A stretch of DNA of 64,000 nt from an uncultured Oscillospiraceae bacterium (GCA_934597125.1 CAKTQM010000002.1:1-64000), one strand, 5' to 3'; counted from the first letter of the stretch, positions 45,147 to 54,279 are shown. A program made the numbers and translations. Notes: a model not told the origin generated them from the letters alone.

Positions 45147-45863
45147 ATGGACGAGCAGATCCGCAAATTGAAGGAGCTGGTGGACGGCAGCGACAACATC
45201 GTGTTTTTCGGCGGCGCGGGGGTGTCCACCGAGAGCGGTATTCCCGATTTCCGCAGCGTGGACGGGCTGTATCACCAGAAGTTCCGCTATCCGCCGGAGA
45301 CCATGCTGAGCCACAGCTTTTATATGGCGCATAAGGCAGAGTTTTATGAATTTTATCGGGCCAAGATGCTGGCCCCCGACGCCCAGCCCAACGCCGCCCA
45401 CCGCAAGCTGGCCCGGTGGGAGGCCGAGGGGAAGCTGAAAGCGGTCATCACCCAGAACATCGACGGCCTGCACCAGAAGGCGGGCAGCCGCGAGGTGCTG
45501 GAGCTGCACGGCAGCGTGCTGCGGAACTACTGCGAGCGGTGCCATCAATTTTACGGGCTGGAGGCCATCCTGCACAGCACCGGCGTGCCCAAATGCGCCT
45601 GCGGCGGCGACATCAAGCCGGATGTGGTGCTGTATGAGGAGGGGCTGGACGAGGACGTGATGGACAGGGCTCTGCGGTATATTCAGGAGGCGGACATGCT
45701 GATCATCGGCGGCACGTCGCTGGTGGTGTATCCGGCGGCGGGGCTGGTGCGCTACTATCGGGGACGCAAGCTGGTGGTTATCAACAAGGGAACGGTGGGT
45801 GCCGATGTGGGCGCGGATCTGGTGATCGACGGGCCCATTGGACAGGTACTGTCTCAGGTATAA
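45147..45863 (+). CDS. cobB: NAD-dependent protein deacylase, canonical sirtuin (Sir2/CobB)
   Basis: The 238-residue enzyme removes acetyl groups from lysine using NAD+. It has GGAGVSTESGIPDFRS, TQNIDGLHQKAGS, the catalytic His in ELHGSVLR and four Cys zinc ligands (CERC ... CACGG). Thus it is a normal class U/III type sirtuin, unlike the SirTM at 60.7 kb. GAGGGTTTCC is a weak ribosome site 12 bases after the CDF stop; it is the last gene of that transcript. Confidence 0.94.
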   Translation: MDEQIRKLKELVDGSDNIVFFGGAGVSTESGIPDFRSVDGLYHQKFRYPPETMLSHSFYMAHKAEFYEFYRAKMLAPDAQPNAAHRKLARWEAEGKLKAVITQNIDGLHQKAGSREVLELHGSVLRNYCERCHQFYGLEAILHSTGVPKCACGGDIKPDVVLYEEGLDEDVMDRALRYIQEADMLIIGGTSLVVYPAAGLVRYYRGRKLVVINKGTVGADVGADLVIDGPIGQVLSQV

Positions 45864-45881
45864 GCCGGACAAATTTTAAGC

Positions 45882-45909
45882 TTGACAAATATAGGCGGTC
45901 TGGTATAAT
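45882..45909 (+). promoter_or_regulatory. Promoter of tRNA-Leu(GAG)
   Basis: TTGACA (45882-45887), 16 bases, TATAAT (45904-45909). Confidence 0.8.
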
Positions 45910-45939
45910 AAGCAGGTACTCTTGAGAGGCTGACGATTT

Positions 45940-46026
45940 GCGAGCGTGCTGGAATCGGCAGACAGGCAGGCTTGAGGTGCCTGTGTTCGTAAGGACGTGT
46001 GGGTTCAAGTCCCATCGCTCGCACCA
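45940..46026 (+). tRNA. tRNA-Leu (anticodon GAG)
   Basis: An 87-base type II tRNA with acceptor stem GCGAGCG (45940-45946) pairing with CGCTCGC (46016-46022), discriminator A and encoded CCA. The anticodon stem CAGGC/GCCTG encloses the loop TTGAGGT, giving anticodon GAG (45974-45976). A long variable arm and GGTTCAAGTCC T arm are present. Confidence 0.93.
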
Positions 46027-46063
46027 CCCTCTCAAAAAAGTTGAAGATAATCGAAAAAAGGTG

Positions 46064-46092
46064 TTGACAAACACAAGAACATCGGTTATAAT
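46064..46092 (+). promoter_or_regulatory. Promoter of tRNA-Leu(CAG)
   Basis: TTGACA (46064-46069), 17 bases, TATAAT (46087-46092), so the two tRNA genes have separate promoters. Confidence 0.85.
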
Positions 46093-46106
46093 CAACTACG
46101 TTGTTT

Positions 46107-46194
46107 GCGCGAGTGGTGGAATTGGCAGACTCGCTAGATTCAGGTTCTAGTGCTCACTACGGGCGTGCGGGTTCAAGTCCCGCCTCGCGCACCA
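46107..46194 (+). tRNA. tRNA-Leu (anticodon CAG)
   Basis: An 88-base type II tRNA: acceptor GCGCGAG (46107-46113) with CTCGCGC (46184-46190), discriminator A and encoded CCA. The anticodon stem CTAGA/TCTAG encloses TTCAGGT with anticodon CAG (46141-46143). Confidence 0.94.
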
Positions 46195-46200
46195 TCAGGA

Positions 46201-46240
46201 AATCCTTGAAAGCCTTGTGCTTTCAAGGATTTTTTCTTTT
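46201..46240 (+). terminator. Terminator after the tRNA-Leu pair
   Basis: AATCCTTGAAAGC (46201-46213) pairs with GCTTTCAAGGATT (46219-46231) and is followed by TTTTCTTTT. Confidence 0.9.
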
Positions 46241-46360
46241 CCTCGAAAGTGCTGCCCCTTATCTTGACCCTTGAAAGCAGAGAAAACGGGAGGGGGCGGG
46301 CGGAGACGGGGAGATTTGCCGCGGATTTTGTGGAATTGCGCCTGGTGCGGAATTTCCTCA

Positions 46361-46390
46361 TAGACAACTGGAGGGAATTTATGGTAAACT
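46361..46390 (+). promoter_or_regulatory. Candidate promoter of the TetR-family gene
   Basis: TAGACA (46361-46366), 18 bases, TAAACT (46385-46390), 34 bases before the start codon. Confidence 0.5.
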
Positions 46391-46423
46391 AAGCTGTAAA
46401 GCTGCAGCGGTGGAGGTCTGGCT

Positions 46424-46966
46424 ATGCCTGTTCATGTAAAAGCGATGATCGCGGACGCATTTGTGAAGCTGTCCAAGGAAAAGAGCGTGGATAAGATCAC
46501 GGTGAAGGATATCGTCGATGAGTGCGGTATTTCCCGGCAGTCCTTTTACTACCACTTTCAGGATATTCTGGAGGTCATCGAGTGGTCGGCGGAGCAGGGG
46601 TTCCAGCGGCTGCTGGAGCGCAGCATGGCGGCCGACGACGCGGAAGAGGTGTTTCGGGATTTCATTGCCGCCTCGGAGGAGGTCAGCGCCCTGCTGTGTA
46701 AGCTGATGCATTCCCAGAAGCGGGAGCAGGTGGAGCAGCTGATGGTGCGCTCTGTTCGAACCTATTTACAGGAGATGATCCGGCGGAAGGGCCCGCTGAC
46801 GGAGATCCCCTATGAGGACGCGGAGACGGCGCTGAACTTCTGCACCTACGGCATTGTGGGCCTGCTGCTGGAATATTGTGAGAAAAAGGATGTTGACAGG
46901 GATCGGCTGGCGCGGCAGATGTACCGCCTGCTGACCGGACGTGTGGCGGCGGAGCATGGCGCGTGA
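46424..46966 (+). CDS. TetR/AcrR-family regulator
   Basis: The 180-residue protein has the TetR HTH (IADAFVKLSKEKSVDKITVKDIVDECGISRQSFYYHF, written here in part) and a helical C-terminal ligand domain resembling the DhaS-like TetR_C_7 group. Ligand and targets are unknown. Two related palindromes lie immediately downstream (47010-47062), between its 3' end and the next gene, so it may control the unknown gene and ftsH. GGAGGTC precedes the ATG. Confidence 0.88.
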   Translation: MPVHVKAMIADAFVKLSKEKSVDKITVKDIVDECGISRQSFYYHFQDILEVIEWSAEQGFQRLLERSMAADDAEEVFRDFIAASEEVSALLCKLMHSQKREQVEQLMVRSVRTYLQEMIRRKGPLTEIPYEDAETALNFCTYGIVGLLLEYCEKKDVDRDRLARQMYRLLTGRVAAEHGA

Positions 46967-47009
46967 GCGGCACCTTTTGCCGGGCGGAAGGGAATCGCGG
47001 GCTGTTTTT

Positions 47010-47062
47010 ATGACAAAATCCCCAAGTTGTCATGCTTTTTGACATTTTGGGGATTTTGTCAT
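47010..47062. promoter_or_regulatory. Long inverted repeat with two TGACA-N12-TGTCA sites
   Basis: Sixteen-base perfect arms (47010-47025 and 47047-47062, ATGACAAAATCCCCAA) flank a 21-base loop. Each arm region also completes a smaller palindrome, TGACAA(N10)TTGTCA at 47011-47032 and TGACA(N12)TGTCA at 47040-47061. It could be a double operator for the TetR protein or an RNA hairpin; no T run follows. Confidence 0.55.
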
Positions 47063-47140
47063 GACAGGGGGCGCAAACTGATAGTGGCAAAACGTGGATG
47101 CCTCTGCTATAACAGAGGCATCACAGCAGAGGAGGAGCCA

Positions 47141-47626
47141 ATGCCCATGTCAACAAAAAACGGGATATTTGCCGGAAAGCTCTGTGAGCTGGAGCGGCAG
47201 TATGAGCAGACCATCCGATGCCTGCGGTGCTGCCAGCGCGCGGATCACCGGGAGATCCGCCGGTCGCTGCGGTGTTTGTGGCAGGAGTATCGGGAGAACG
47301 ATCTGCTGCTGAGGAAGAGTATCGCAAAAAGCCACTCTCCCGCCGTGGCGGCGCTGTCCGCCGCGCAGCTGGAATACGAGCTGAGGATCCAGGACATTTT
47401 ACAAAATGAGCTGCCGGGGTATGTCCACGGCGAGGGCGCCGACGTGACGGAGGATCGGGCGGAGGCCGCCGGTCTTTACGGCGAATACGCCATTGACTTC
47501 GCGGCGCAGGCCATGCGCCACGCGCTGCTGGCGGCATTGTCGGCCATTGATCTGCAAATGAATTGTGAGGAACGGGAGGCTCCATCGGAACTCCCGAAAA
47601 ATACGGAGGAAACGCCAAATGAATGA
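47141..47626 (+). CDS. Unknown helical protein overlapping ftsH
   Basis: The 161-residue protein is predominantly helical and charged (ELERQYEQTIRCLRCCQRAD, IQDILQNELPGYVHGEGADV, FAAQAMRHALLAALSAIDLQ), with a CLRCC cluster near 25-30 and no signal or membrane segment. It is not recognised. GGAGGAGCC lies 5 bases before the ATG. Its last eight bases overlap the ftsH start, so the two are coupled, and it may act with FtsH or only share the transcript. A GCCTCTGCTATAACAGAGGC palindrome lies just upstream. Confidence 0.65.
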   Translation: MPMSTKNGIFAGKLCELERQYEQTIRCLRCCQRADHREIRRSLRCLWQEYRENDLLLRKSIAKSHSPAVAALSAAQLEYELRIQDILQNELPGYVHGEGADVTEDRAEAAGLYGEYAIDFAAQAMRHALLAALSAIDLQMNCEEREAPSELPKNTEETPNE

Positions 47627-49433
47627 AGTGAAATCACCGAAAAAGCCATTGCTGTACTACTACCTGATCGCGCTGCTGGTGGTGATGCTGTTCAACCTGC
47701 TGGCCATGCCGTGGCTGGCGGAGCATCAGATCAAGGACGTGGACTACAACACCTTTGTGTCCATGACGGAGCAGGGGCAGATCGGTCAGGTGGAGATCCA
47801 GCAGCAGAGCAACCGCATCCTGTTTACCGGCAAGGATGAAAAGACCATTTACAAGACCGCCATCGTCCCCGATGACGGACTGGTGCAGCGCCTGCTGGAG
47901 GCGGGCGTCTCCACCACCGGCGAGGAGATCCAGCAGAGCTCACTGCTGGTGGACATTCTGGGTTGGGTGTTGCCGCTGATTATCTTCATCGGCATCGGAC
48001 AGGTCATCTCCCGCAGCATGATGAAGAAAATGGGCGGCGGGAACTCCCTGATGTTCAACATGGGCAAGTCCAACGCCAAGGTCTACGTCAAGTCCGCCGA
48101 GGGCATCAAGTTTGACGACGTGGCCGGTGAGGACGAGGCCAAGGAGAATTTGCAGGAAGTGGTTAACTATCTCCACGACCCCGGTAAATATCAGGATATC
48201 GGCGCCTCCATGCCCAAGGGCATTCTGCTTGTCGGGCCTCCGGGAACCGGCAAGACCATGCTGGCTAAGGCGGTGGCCGGCGAGGCGAACGTGCCCTTCT
48301 TTTCCATGTCCGGTTCGGAATTCGTGGAGATGTTTGTGGGCATGGGCGCAAGCAAAGTTCGCGACCTGTTCAAGCAGGCCAAGGAGAAGGCGCCCTGCAT
48401 CGTGTTCATCGACGAGATCGACGCCATCGGCAAAAAGCGTGACGGCCAGCTGGGCGGCAACGACGAGCGGGAGCAGACCCTGAACCAGCTGCTGACGGAG
48501 ATGGACGGCTTTGAGGGCAACAACGGCGTCATCATTCTGGCGGCCACCAACCGGCCGGAGTCCCTCGATCCGGCGCTGACCCGTCCCGGCCGCTTTGACC
48601 GCCGCGTGCCGGTGGAGCTGCCCGACCTGAAGGGGCGCGAGGAAATTTTGAAGGTACACGCCCGCAAAATCAAGGTGGCGGAGGATGTGGATTTCAACAA
48701 GATCGCCCGCATGGCCTCCGGCGCGTCCGGCGCGGAGCTGGCTAACATCGTCAACGAGGCGGCGCTGCGTGCCGTCCGTGACGGCCGCCGCTTCGCCACA
48801 CAGGCCGACCTGGAGGAGAGCATCGAGGTAGTCATCGCGGGCTACCAGAAGAAGAATGCCATCATGACCGACCATGAGAAGAAGATCGTGGCCTATCACG
48901 AGGTCGGCCACGCGCTGGTGGCGGCTATGCAGACCTACTCCGCGCCGGTGCAGAAGATCACGATTGTGCCCCGTACCTCCGGCGCACTGGGCTACACCAT
49001 GCAGGTGGAGGAGGGCAACCACTATCTGATGACCAGGGAGGAGATCGAGAACAAGATCGCCACCTTTACCGGCGGCCGTGCCGCTGAGGAAGTGGCGTTC
49101 GGTTCCGTCACCACCGGCGCTTCCAACGATATCGAGCAGGCCACCAAGCTGGCCCGCGCCATGATTACCCGCTACGGTATGAGCGATGAGTTCGGCATGG
49201 TGGCGCTGGAGACGGTCACCAACCAGTATCTGGGCGGCGATGCGTCCCTGGCCTGCTCCGCCGAGACCCAGACCAGGATCGACCGGCAGGTGGTGGCCCT
49301 GGTGCAGAAGCAGCACGACAAGGCTGTTAAGATCCTGATGGACAATCGGGAGAAGCTGGACGAGCTGGCGGCCTATCTCTATGAGAAGGAGACCATCACC
49401 GGCGAGGAATTTATGAAGATACTGGACGAGTAA
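47619..49433 (+). CDS. ftsH: FtsH, membrane AAA+ zinc protease
   Basis: The 604-residue membrane protease has two N-terminal membrane segments (about 9-28 and 112-134) around an exported region, Walker A GPPGTGKT, Walker [16 protein letters not shown] with [18 protein letters not shown] and the zinc site YHEVGHAL (HExxH) with the third ligand Asp in NDIEQAT. The site reads HEVGH where HEAGH is common; the zinc ligands are intact, and this variant occurs in clostridial FtsH. It degrades membrane and short-lived regulatory proteins. The ATG at 47619 follows CGGAGGA and overlaps the upstream gene by eight bases. Confidence 0.96.
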   Translation: MNEVKSPKKPLLYYYLIALLVVMLFNLLAMPWLAEHQIKDVDYNTFVSMTEQGQIGQVEIQQQSNRILFTGKDEKTIYKTAIVPDDGLVQRLLEAGVSTTGEEIQQSSLLVDILGWVLPLIIFIGIGQVISRSMMKKMGGGNSLMFNMGKSNAKVYVKSAEGIKFDDVAGEDEAKENLQEVVNYLHDPGKYQDIGASMPKGILLVGPPGTGKTMLAKAVAGEANVPFFSMSGSEFVEMFVGMGASKVRDLFKQAKEKAPCIVFIDEIDAIGKKRDGQLGGNDEREQTLNQLLTEMDGFEGNNGVIILAATNRPESLDPALTRPGRFDRRVPVELPDLKGREEILKVHARKIKVAEDVDFNKIARMASGASGAELANIVNEAALRAVRDGRRFATQADLEESIEVVIAGYQKKNAIMTDHEKKIVAYHEVGHALVAAMQTYSAPVQKITIVPRTSGALGYTMQVEEGNHYLMTREEIENKIATFTGGRAAEEVAFGSVTTGASNDIEQATKLARAMITRYGMSDEFGMVALETVTNQYLGGDASLACSAETQTRIDRQVVALVQKQHDKAVKILMDNREKLDELAAYLYEKETITGEEFMKILDE

Positions 49434-49488
49434 AGCGAAAATAAGTCGCGTGCGCGGCAGCTGTTGTCCATGATCGGCATACCGCCTG

Positions 49489-49561
49489 AGCGGGGTTCAA
49501 CGTGGGTTGAGCCCCGCTTTTCAATGTACAATAAAAAATCCGCCTTTTGGGCGGATTTTTT
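49489..49561. terminator. Two terminators between ftsH and the hydrogenase gene
   Basis: GAGCGGGGTTCAA with TTGAGCCCCGC (49489-49519) is followed by TTTTC; AAAAAATCCGCC (49532-49543) pairs with GGCGGATTTTTT (49550-49561). The second is usable from both strands. Confidence 0.8.
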
Positions 49562-49564
49562 GTA

Positions 49565-51103
49565 TTAGTGGTGGGTGACGCGCTCCCATTCCTCGCTGTC
49601 TTCGTGCAGGAGGGACAGGTCTTTGATATAGGCGGTCTCCAGAGGGTTGCTCAGGGGGGCGGCGGCCTTGTATTTTTCCAGCCATGCCTTGGATTTCTCC
49701 GGCGGGCGGACGGTGCCGGCGCCGGCGATGCAGCCGCCGGGACAGGCCATGCCCTCCAGCAAATAGCCGTCATATTTGCCGGTGCGGGCGATCCGCAGCA
49801 TCTGGCGGCATTCCCGCAGGCCTTCGGCATACACGGTTTTGACATCCATATCGGGGTTTTCGCGGTGGATCACAGCTTCAACCGCCTTGGCTACACCGCC
49901 GCTGGCGGCGAAGCCTACGCCGGGGGCGCTGGCCTCAAAATGGGAGGGGGCGTCGGGGATGGTGCTGAAGTCGATGTTTTTGGCCTCGAACATACCCCGC
50001 AGCTCTTCAAAGGTCAGGACGAAATCCACCTCACTGCGGACGCTGCGGCGGCTGGCCTCCAGCTTCTTGGCGGCGCAGGGGCCGATGAAGGCCACGCGGC
50101 AGTTGGGATCCCGCCGCTTCATCAGGCGCGCCGTCAGCACCATGGGGGTCATGGTCATGGAGATATACGGCGCCATGCCGGGGAACTCTTTCTTGGCCAT
50201 CATGGCCCAGGCGGGACAGCAGGAGGTGGCCATGAAGGGCTGCTTGTCGGGGACATTCTCCAGGAACTCCTCGGCCTCCTCGATGGCGCAGAGATCCGCG
50301 CCGATGGCGACTTCCTCCAACGCGGCGAAGCCCAGCATTTTCATGGCCTCCTTGATCTGGCCGGTGGTCACCTTGTCGCCGAACTGGCCCCAGAAGGCGG
50401 GGGCGATGATGGCCACCACCTTCTGTCCGCTCTTGATGGCGTGGATCAGCTGGAACAGCTGGCCCTTGTCCACGATGGCGCCGAAGGGGCAGTTGACCAG
50501 GCACATGCCGCAGCTGACGCACTTGTCCTGGTCGATCTGGGCGCGGCCCAACTCATCGCTGGTGATGGCGTTCATGCCGCAGGCTTCGGTGCAGGGACGC
50601 TCGAACTTGACAATGGCCTGATAGGAGCAGCTCTGCTTGCAGCGGCCGCATTTGATGCACTTGTCCTGGTCGATGACGGCCTTGCCACGGACGAAGGAGA
50701 TGGCGTCCTTGGGGCAGGCGTGGTAGCAGTGGCGGGCCAGACAGCCCTGGCACATGTTGGTGACCTCGTAATGGGTGGGGGGACAGGCGTTGCAGGCATA
50801 TTTGATGATGTTGATGAGGGGGGGATCGTAGTATTTTTCGGCGATGGCGCTCTCCTCCACACCGTCGCTGAGCAGGTTATGCTCCGCCACCGAGCGCAGG
50901 GGCAGGCCCATGGCAAGGCGGATCCGCTCGCCCACGATGGCGCGCTCTAAAAAAATAGATTCGCGCACGGCGCCTTCTTCGGCGGGCACGATCTCATAGG
51001 GCAGCTTTTCCATGCGGGAGTAGTCCGCGTCATATGCCATTTTCGCCACCTCGGCAAACACGCGCTTGCGGATATCGGCAATGCCGCAGGTAATATTTCT
51101 CAT
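49565..51103 (-). CDS. [FeFe] hydrogenase, group B-like single-subunit enzyme
   Basis: The 512-residue protein has three ferredoxin-type cluster regions (CNACPPTHYEVTNMCQGC, then CIKCGRCKQSC and CVSCGMCLVNC) and the H-cluster motifs: TSCCPAW (L1), GPCAAKK (L2) and EGMACPGGC (L3), so the four cysteines that hold the H-cluster are all present. The L2 GPCxAKK and L3 EGMACPGGC forms are those of group B enzymes, not the MPCxxKxxE of group A. It would oxidise or make H2 with ferredoxin. HydEFG maturases are not in the window. AAAGGAACC precedes the ATG. Confidence 0.9.
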   Translation of the reverse strand: MRNITCGIADIRKRVFAEVAKMAYDADYSRMEKLPYEIVPAEEGAVRESIFLERAIVGERIRLAMGLPLRSVAEHNLLSDGVEESAIAEKYYDPPLINIIKYACNACPPTHYEVTNMCQGCLARHCYHACPKDAISFVRGKAVIDQDKCIKCGRCKQSCSYQAIVKFERPCTEACGMNAITSDELGRAQIDQDKCVSCGMCLVNCPFGAIVDKGQLFQLIHAIKSGQKVVAIIAPAFWGQFGDKVTTGQIKEAMKMLGFAALEEVAIGADLCAIEEAEEFLENVPDKQPFMATSCCPAWAMMAKKEFPGMAPYISMTMTPMVLTARLMKRRDPNCRVAFIGPCAAKKLEASRRSVRSEVDFVLTFEELRGMFEAKNIDFSTIPDAPSHFEASAPGVGFAASGGVAKAVEAVIHRENPDMDVKTVYAEGLRECRQMLRIARTGKYDGYLLEGMACPGGCIAGAGTVRPPEKSKAWLEKYKAAAPLSNPLETAYIKDLSLLHEDSEEWERVTHH

Positions 51104-51139
51104 AGTGGTTCCTTTCTATGTGTTTTCAGCTCATGCCAT

Positions 51140-51168
51140 ATTATAATAACCGTCCGGAACCTTGTCAA
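51140..51168 (-). promoter_or_regulatory. Promoter of the hydrogenase gene
   Basis: Minus strand TTGACA (51163-51168), 17 bases, perfect TATAAT (51140-51145). Confidence 0.9.
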
Positions 51169-51316
51169 CCCCCGCTACAGCACAGCTTTTTCCTTTTTTG
51201 ACGATGCGTGGACGATGGAAAAATTTTCCTGATTTTACAGGAGGGGAACGTGGTTTCGGGGAACGGCGGGAACAGTGTCAGTATGCCGCAAAAGCGAAAA
51301 AAATACCGCCGGGGGT

Positions 51317-51344
51317 TTGCAGCGGCGGAGAAATGTGCTATACT
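51317..51344 (+). promoter_or_regulatory. Candidate promoter of dinB
   Basis: TTGCAG (51317-51322), 16 bases, TATACT (51339-51344), 35 bases before the ATG. No LexA box (GAAC..GTTC) was found, so SOS control is not supported. Confidence 0.5.
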
Positions 51345-51378
51345 GTCATCGAACAAATCATCGAGAGGAGGGCGCGGC

Positions 51379-52590
51379 ATGAGGGATCGGGTGATACTGC
51401 ACTGTGATCTGAACTGCTTTTTTGCGTCGGTGGAGCTTTTGCGCTATCCGGCGCTGCGGGAGGTGCCGGTGGCGGTGTGCGGCGATCCGGAGTCCCGCCA
51501 TGGGATCGTGCTGGCTAAGAATGAGGCGGCCAAGCGCCTGGGCGTGAAGACAGCGGAGACCATCTGGCAGGCCAGAAAGAAGGCGCCGGGGCTTATCACG
51601 CTGCCGCCCCACCATGGACTGTATCGGGAGTACAGCCGCAAGGTCAACGCCATTTACGGGCAGTACACCGATCTGGTGGAGCCCTTCGGGATCGACGAAA
51701 GCTGGCTGGACATCACCGGCAGCATGCACCTGTTCGGCGGCGACGGCAGGGCCATTGCCGACCAGCTGCGGCAGCGGCTGCGGCAGGAGCTGGGGCTGAC
51801 GATCTCGGTAGGGGTCAGCTTTAACAAAATATTCGCCAAGCTGGGCAGCGACTACAAAAAGCCCGACGCCACCACGGTGATCGACCGTGAGAATTGGCGG
51901 GACATTGTGTGGCCGCTGCCGGTGGGGGATCTGCTGGGGGTGGGGCGTTCCGCCCAGAAGCTGCTGCGGCAGTACGGGGTGGAGACCATCGGCCAGCTGG
52001 CGGCCTTCCCGCGGGAGACGCTGGAGACGCTGATGGGCAAGCACGGCGCGCAGCTTCACGACTACGCCAACGGGCGGGAGAACAGTCCCGTCCGGCCCCA
52101 GCATGAGGCCGAGCCGGTGAAATCCGTGGGAAACGGCACCACCTATCCGGCGGATCTGACCCGATGGGAGCAGGTGCGCGGGGGACTGTCAGCCCTTGCG
52201 GACAGCGTGGCGGGGCGGCTGCGGCGGCATGGGATGTACTGCGGCGGCGTGGCGCTGACCATCCGCTACGCCGATTTCCGGCAATTCAGCCGCCAGACGC
52301 GGCTGGACGCGCCCACCCATCTGCAAAAGGACATCTATCGGGCGGCGCTGGCGCTGGCCCAGCAGGCGTGGCACGCACCGGAGCCTATACGGGCGCTGAC
52401 CGTCACGGCCCTGTATCTGACGGAGGAGCGGGACAGCTATCAGCAGATGGATCTGCTGGCGGGGGACGCCGCCGGACGGGAGGAGAAGCAGGAGCGGCTG
52501 GAGCAGGCCATGGATGCCATCCGCCACAAGTACGGAAAGGGCTCCATCACCTTCGGCAGCACCGGGAAATTCAGCGGCTGGGATGATTGA
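51379..52590 (+). CDS. dinB: DNA polymerase IV (Y family, DinB)
   Basis: The 403-residue translesion polymerase has the Y-family active site HCDLNCFFASVELL (metal ligand), GIDESWLDITGS (the catalytic Asp-Glu pair), the SVGVSFNKIFAKLGSDYKKP motif and a C-terminal little-finger domain. It bypasses damaged template bases. The ATG at 51379 follows GAGGAGG; the longer in-frame extension to 51208 overlaps the promoter. The final residues (GKGSITFGSTGKFSGW) are normal. Confidence 0.93.
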   Translation: MRDRVILHCDLNCFFASVELLRYPALREVPVAVCGDPESRHGIVLAKNEAAKRLGVKTAETIWQARKKAPGLITLPPHHGLYREYSRKVNAIYGQYTDLVEPFGIDESWLDITGSMHLFGGDGRAIADQLRQRLRQELGLTISVGVSFNKIFAKLGSDYKKPDATTVIDRENWRDIVWPLPVGDLLGVGRSAQKLLRQYGVETIGQLAAFPRETLETLMGKHGAQLHDYANGRENSPVRPQHEAEPVKSVGNGTTYPADLTRWEQVRGGLSALADSVAGRLRRHGMYCGGVALTIRYADFRQFSRQTRLDAPTHLQKDIYRAALALAQQAWHAPEPIRALTVTALYLTEERDSYQQMDLLAGDAAGREEKQERLEQAMDAIRHKYGKGSITFGSTGKFSGWDD

Positions 52591-52653
52591 GGCACGCTGC
52601 CTGACATATTTTTTGGAAATGCAAAAAAATTTCTGGATTCAGAAGGAAAACTC

Positions 52654-52682
52654 TTTTCATTTACCAGCGCATATGATATACT
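52654..52682 (+). promoter_or_regulatory. Promoter of the BMP-type ABC operon
   Basis: TTTTCA (52654-52659), 17 bases, TATACT (52677-52682). The leader to the TTG start is about 80 bases and shows no purine riboswitch or other known structure. Confidence 0.5.
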
Positions 52683-52767
52683 GCATTATGAATTTGCAAG
52701 ATCCGCCGGAATGTGACAAAGGCAAGACGCACCGGCGGCGGAGAAGAGAAAAAGGAAGTGAGAGATC

Positions 52768-54279
52768 TTGAGCGAATTGCTGCGAATGGAGCATATCAGC
52801 AAGCGGTTCGGCACGTTTTATGCCAACCATGACATCAGCCTGACCGTCAACCGCGGCGAGGTGCTGACGCTGCTGGGAGAAAACGGCGCGGGAAAGTCCA
52901 CGCTGATGAACATTCTGATCGGCCTGTACCAGCCCACGGCGGGAAAGATCTTCCTGGAGGGGAAAGAGGTGCGCATCGAATCCCCCAGTCAGGCGGTGAA
53001 GCTGGGTATCGGCATGGTACACCAGCACTTCATGCTGGTGGAGGCCATGACCGTTTTTGACAACATCATTCTGGGCGACAAGCACGCCAAGGGCGTGTTT
53101 ATCGACCGGGCCGCCCGCCGCAGGGAGATCGAGGAGCTGTCGGAGCGTTACGGTCTGGATGTGCAGCTGGACAAGCTGATTACCGAGATCTCGGTGGGCG
53201 AGCAGCAGCGCACGGAGATTTTGAAGGCGCTGTACCACGGGGCGGAGCTGCTGATCCTGGACGAGCCGTCCGCCGCCCTGACGGATATCGAGGTGGAGGG
53301 CCTGTTCGCTATTATGCGCAAGCTGATCGGCGAGGGGAAGAGCATCATCTTCATCAGCCACAAGATGCGCGAGGTGCTGCATATCTCCGACCGGATCACC
53401 ATTCTGCGCCTGGGCGAGGTGGTGGGCACCGTCAAGCGGGAGGATACCGACGGCCAGAAGCTGGCCAATATGATGATCGGCAAGGAGCTGACCACCTCCC
53501 AGTACGAAAAGCGCGACAGCGCCGGCGCCGAGGTGGTGGCCGAGCTGGCGCACGTGGATTACAACAAGGAGCATAAGCACAGCGGCGTCAACGATATGTC
53601 GCTGCAGGTGCGCCGCGGCGAGATCGTGGGCATCGCGGGCGTGGACGGCAACGGCCAGACCCAGTTGGCCCAGCTGATCACCGGCGTCATCGCCCCCCAG
53701 GGCGGCGCCATCCGCTTAAAGGACAAGCAGGTGGCGGTGTTCGATCCCCACGCTTTCATTCAGGACAATGTATCCCACGTGCCGGAGGATCGAAATGCCC
53801 AGGGACTGGTGGGCGATATGTCCATCGCGGAGAATCTGGTGCTGAAGGAGACCTCTGATCCCCGCTTCAGCAGCGGCCGCGGCGCGCTGCTGAAAAAGCG
53901 TGCCATCCAGGGCTACGCCGCGGAGATGGTGAAGAAATACGATATTCGCTGCACCTCGGTGGAGCAAAGTGTCCGCAGCCTGTCGGGCGGCAACCAGCAG
54001 AAGGTTATTCTGGCCCGTGAGCTGGAGTCCGATCCGGCGCTGCTGGTGGCGGCGCATCCCACCCGCGGCCTTGATATCGGCGCGGCCAGCTTTGTCCACG
54101 ACCAGATGATCGCCGCGCGGGATCGCGGCGTGGGCATCCTGCTCATCAGCGCCGACTTTGATGAGATCCTGGAGATGTCCGACAGGATTCTGGTGTGCTT
54201 CGAAGGGCAGATCATGGGGGAATACTCCGGCAAGAACCCGCCCATCGAGGAGATCAGCCTGGCGATGACGGGCAAGTAA
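52768..54279 (+). CDS. Nucleoside/BMP-type ABC transporter ATPase
   Basis: The 503-residue protein has two ABC modules of the RbsA/NupO pattern. The first has Walker A GENGAGKST and a degenerate signature (VGEQQRTEILKAL) and the second has GVDGNGQT in place of Walker A and LSGGNQQKVILAREL. Such asymmetry is normal for the family. It powers uptake with the two permeases encoded next. The start is TTG at 52768 with AAGGAAGTGAG upstream; the next in-frame Met gives a truncated first strand, so the TTG is likely right. Confidence 0.93.
   Translation: MSELLRMEHISKRFGTFYANHDISLTVNRGEVLTLLGENGAGKSTLMNILIGLYQPTAGKIFLEGKEVRIESPSQAVKLGIGMVHQHFMLVEAMTVFDNIILGDKHAKGVFIDRAARRREIEELSERYGLDVQLDKLITEISVGEQQRTEILKALYHGAELLILDEPSAALTDIEVEGLFAIMRKLIGEGKSIIFISHKMREVLHISDRITILRLGEVVGTVKREDTDGQKLANMMIGKELTTSQYEKRDSAGAEVVAELAHVDYNKEHKHSGVNDMSLQVRRGEIVGIAGVDGNGQTQLAQLITGVIAPQGGAIRLKDKQVAVFDPHAFIQDNVSHVPEDRNAQGLVGDMSIAENLVLKETSDPRFSSGRGALLKKRAIQGYAAEMVKKYDIRCTSVEQSVRSLSGGNQQKVILARELESDPALLVAAHPTRGLDIGAASFVHDQMIAARDRGVGILLISADFDEILEMSDRILVCFEGQIMGEYSGKNPPIEEISLAMTGK

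Noticed and set aside
45938-46240. tRNA-Leu genes as integration site for a mobile element
   Set aside because: Both tRNA genes are intact and no integrase or repeated tRNA 3' end follows; the downstream sequence is a terminator and an ordinary TetR gene.
47619-49433. FtsH with HEVGH instead of HEAGH as a defective protease
   Set aside because: The two His ligands, the catalytic Glu and the third ligand are intact; the variant is known in clostridial FtsH.
51300-51378. LexA/SOS box upstream of dinB
   Set aside because: The GAAC sequence here lacks the inverted GTTC partner.
52683-52767. Purine riboswitch ahead of the nucleoside-type ABC operon
   Set aside because: The 80-base leader has no three-way-junction core or conserved loop sequences of that class.
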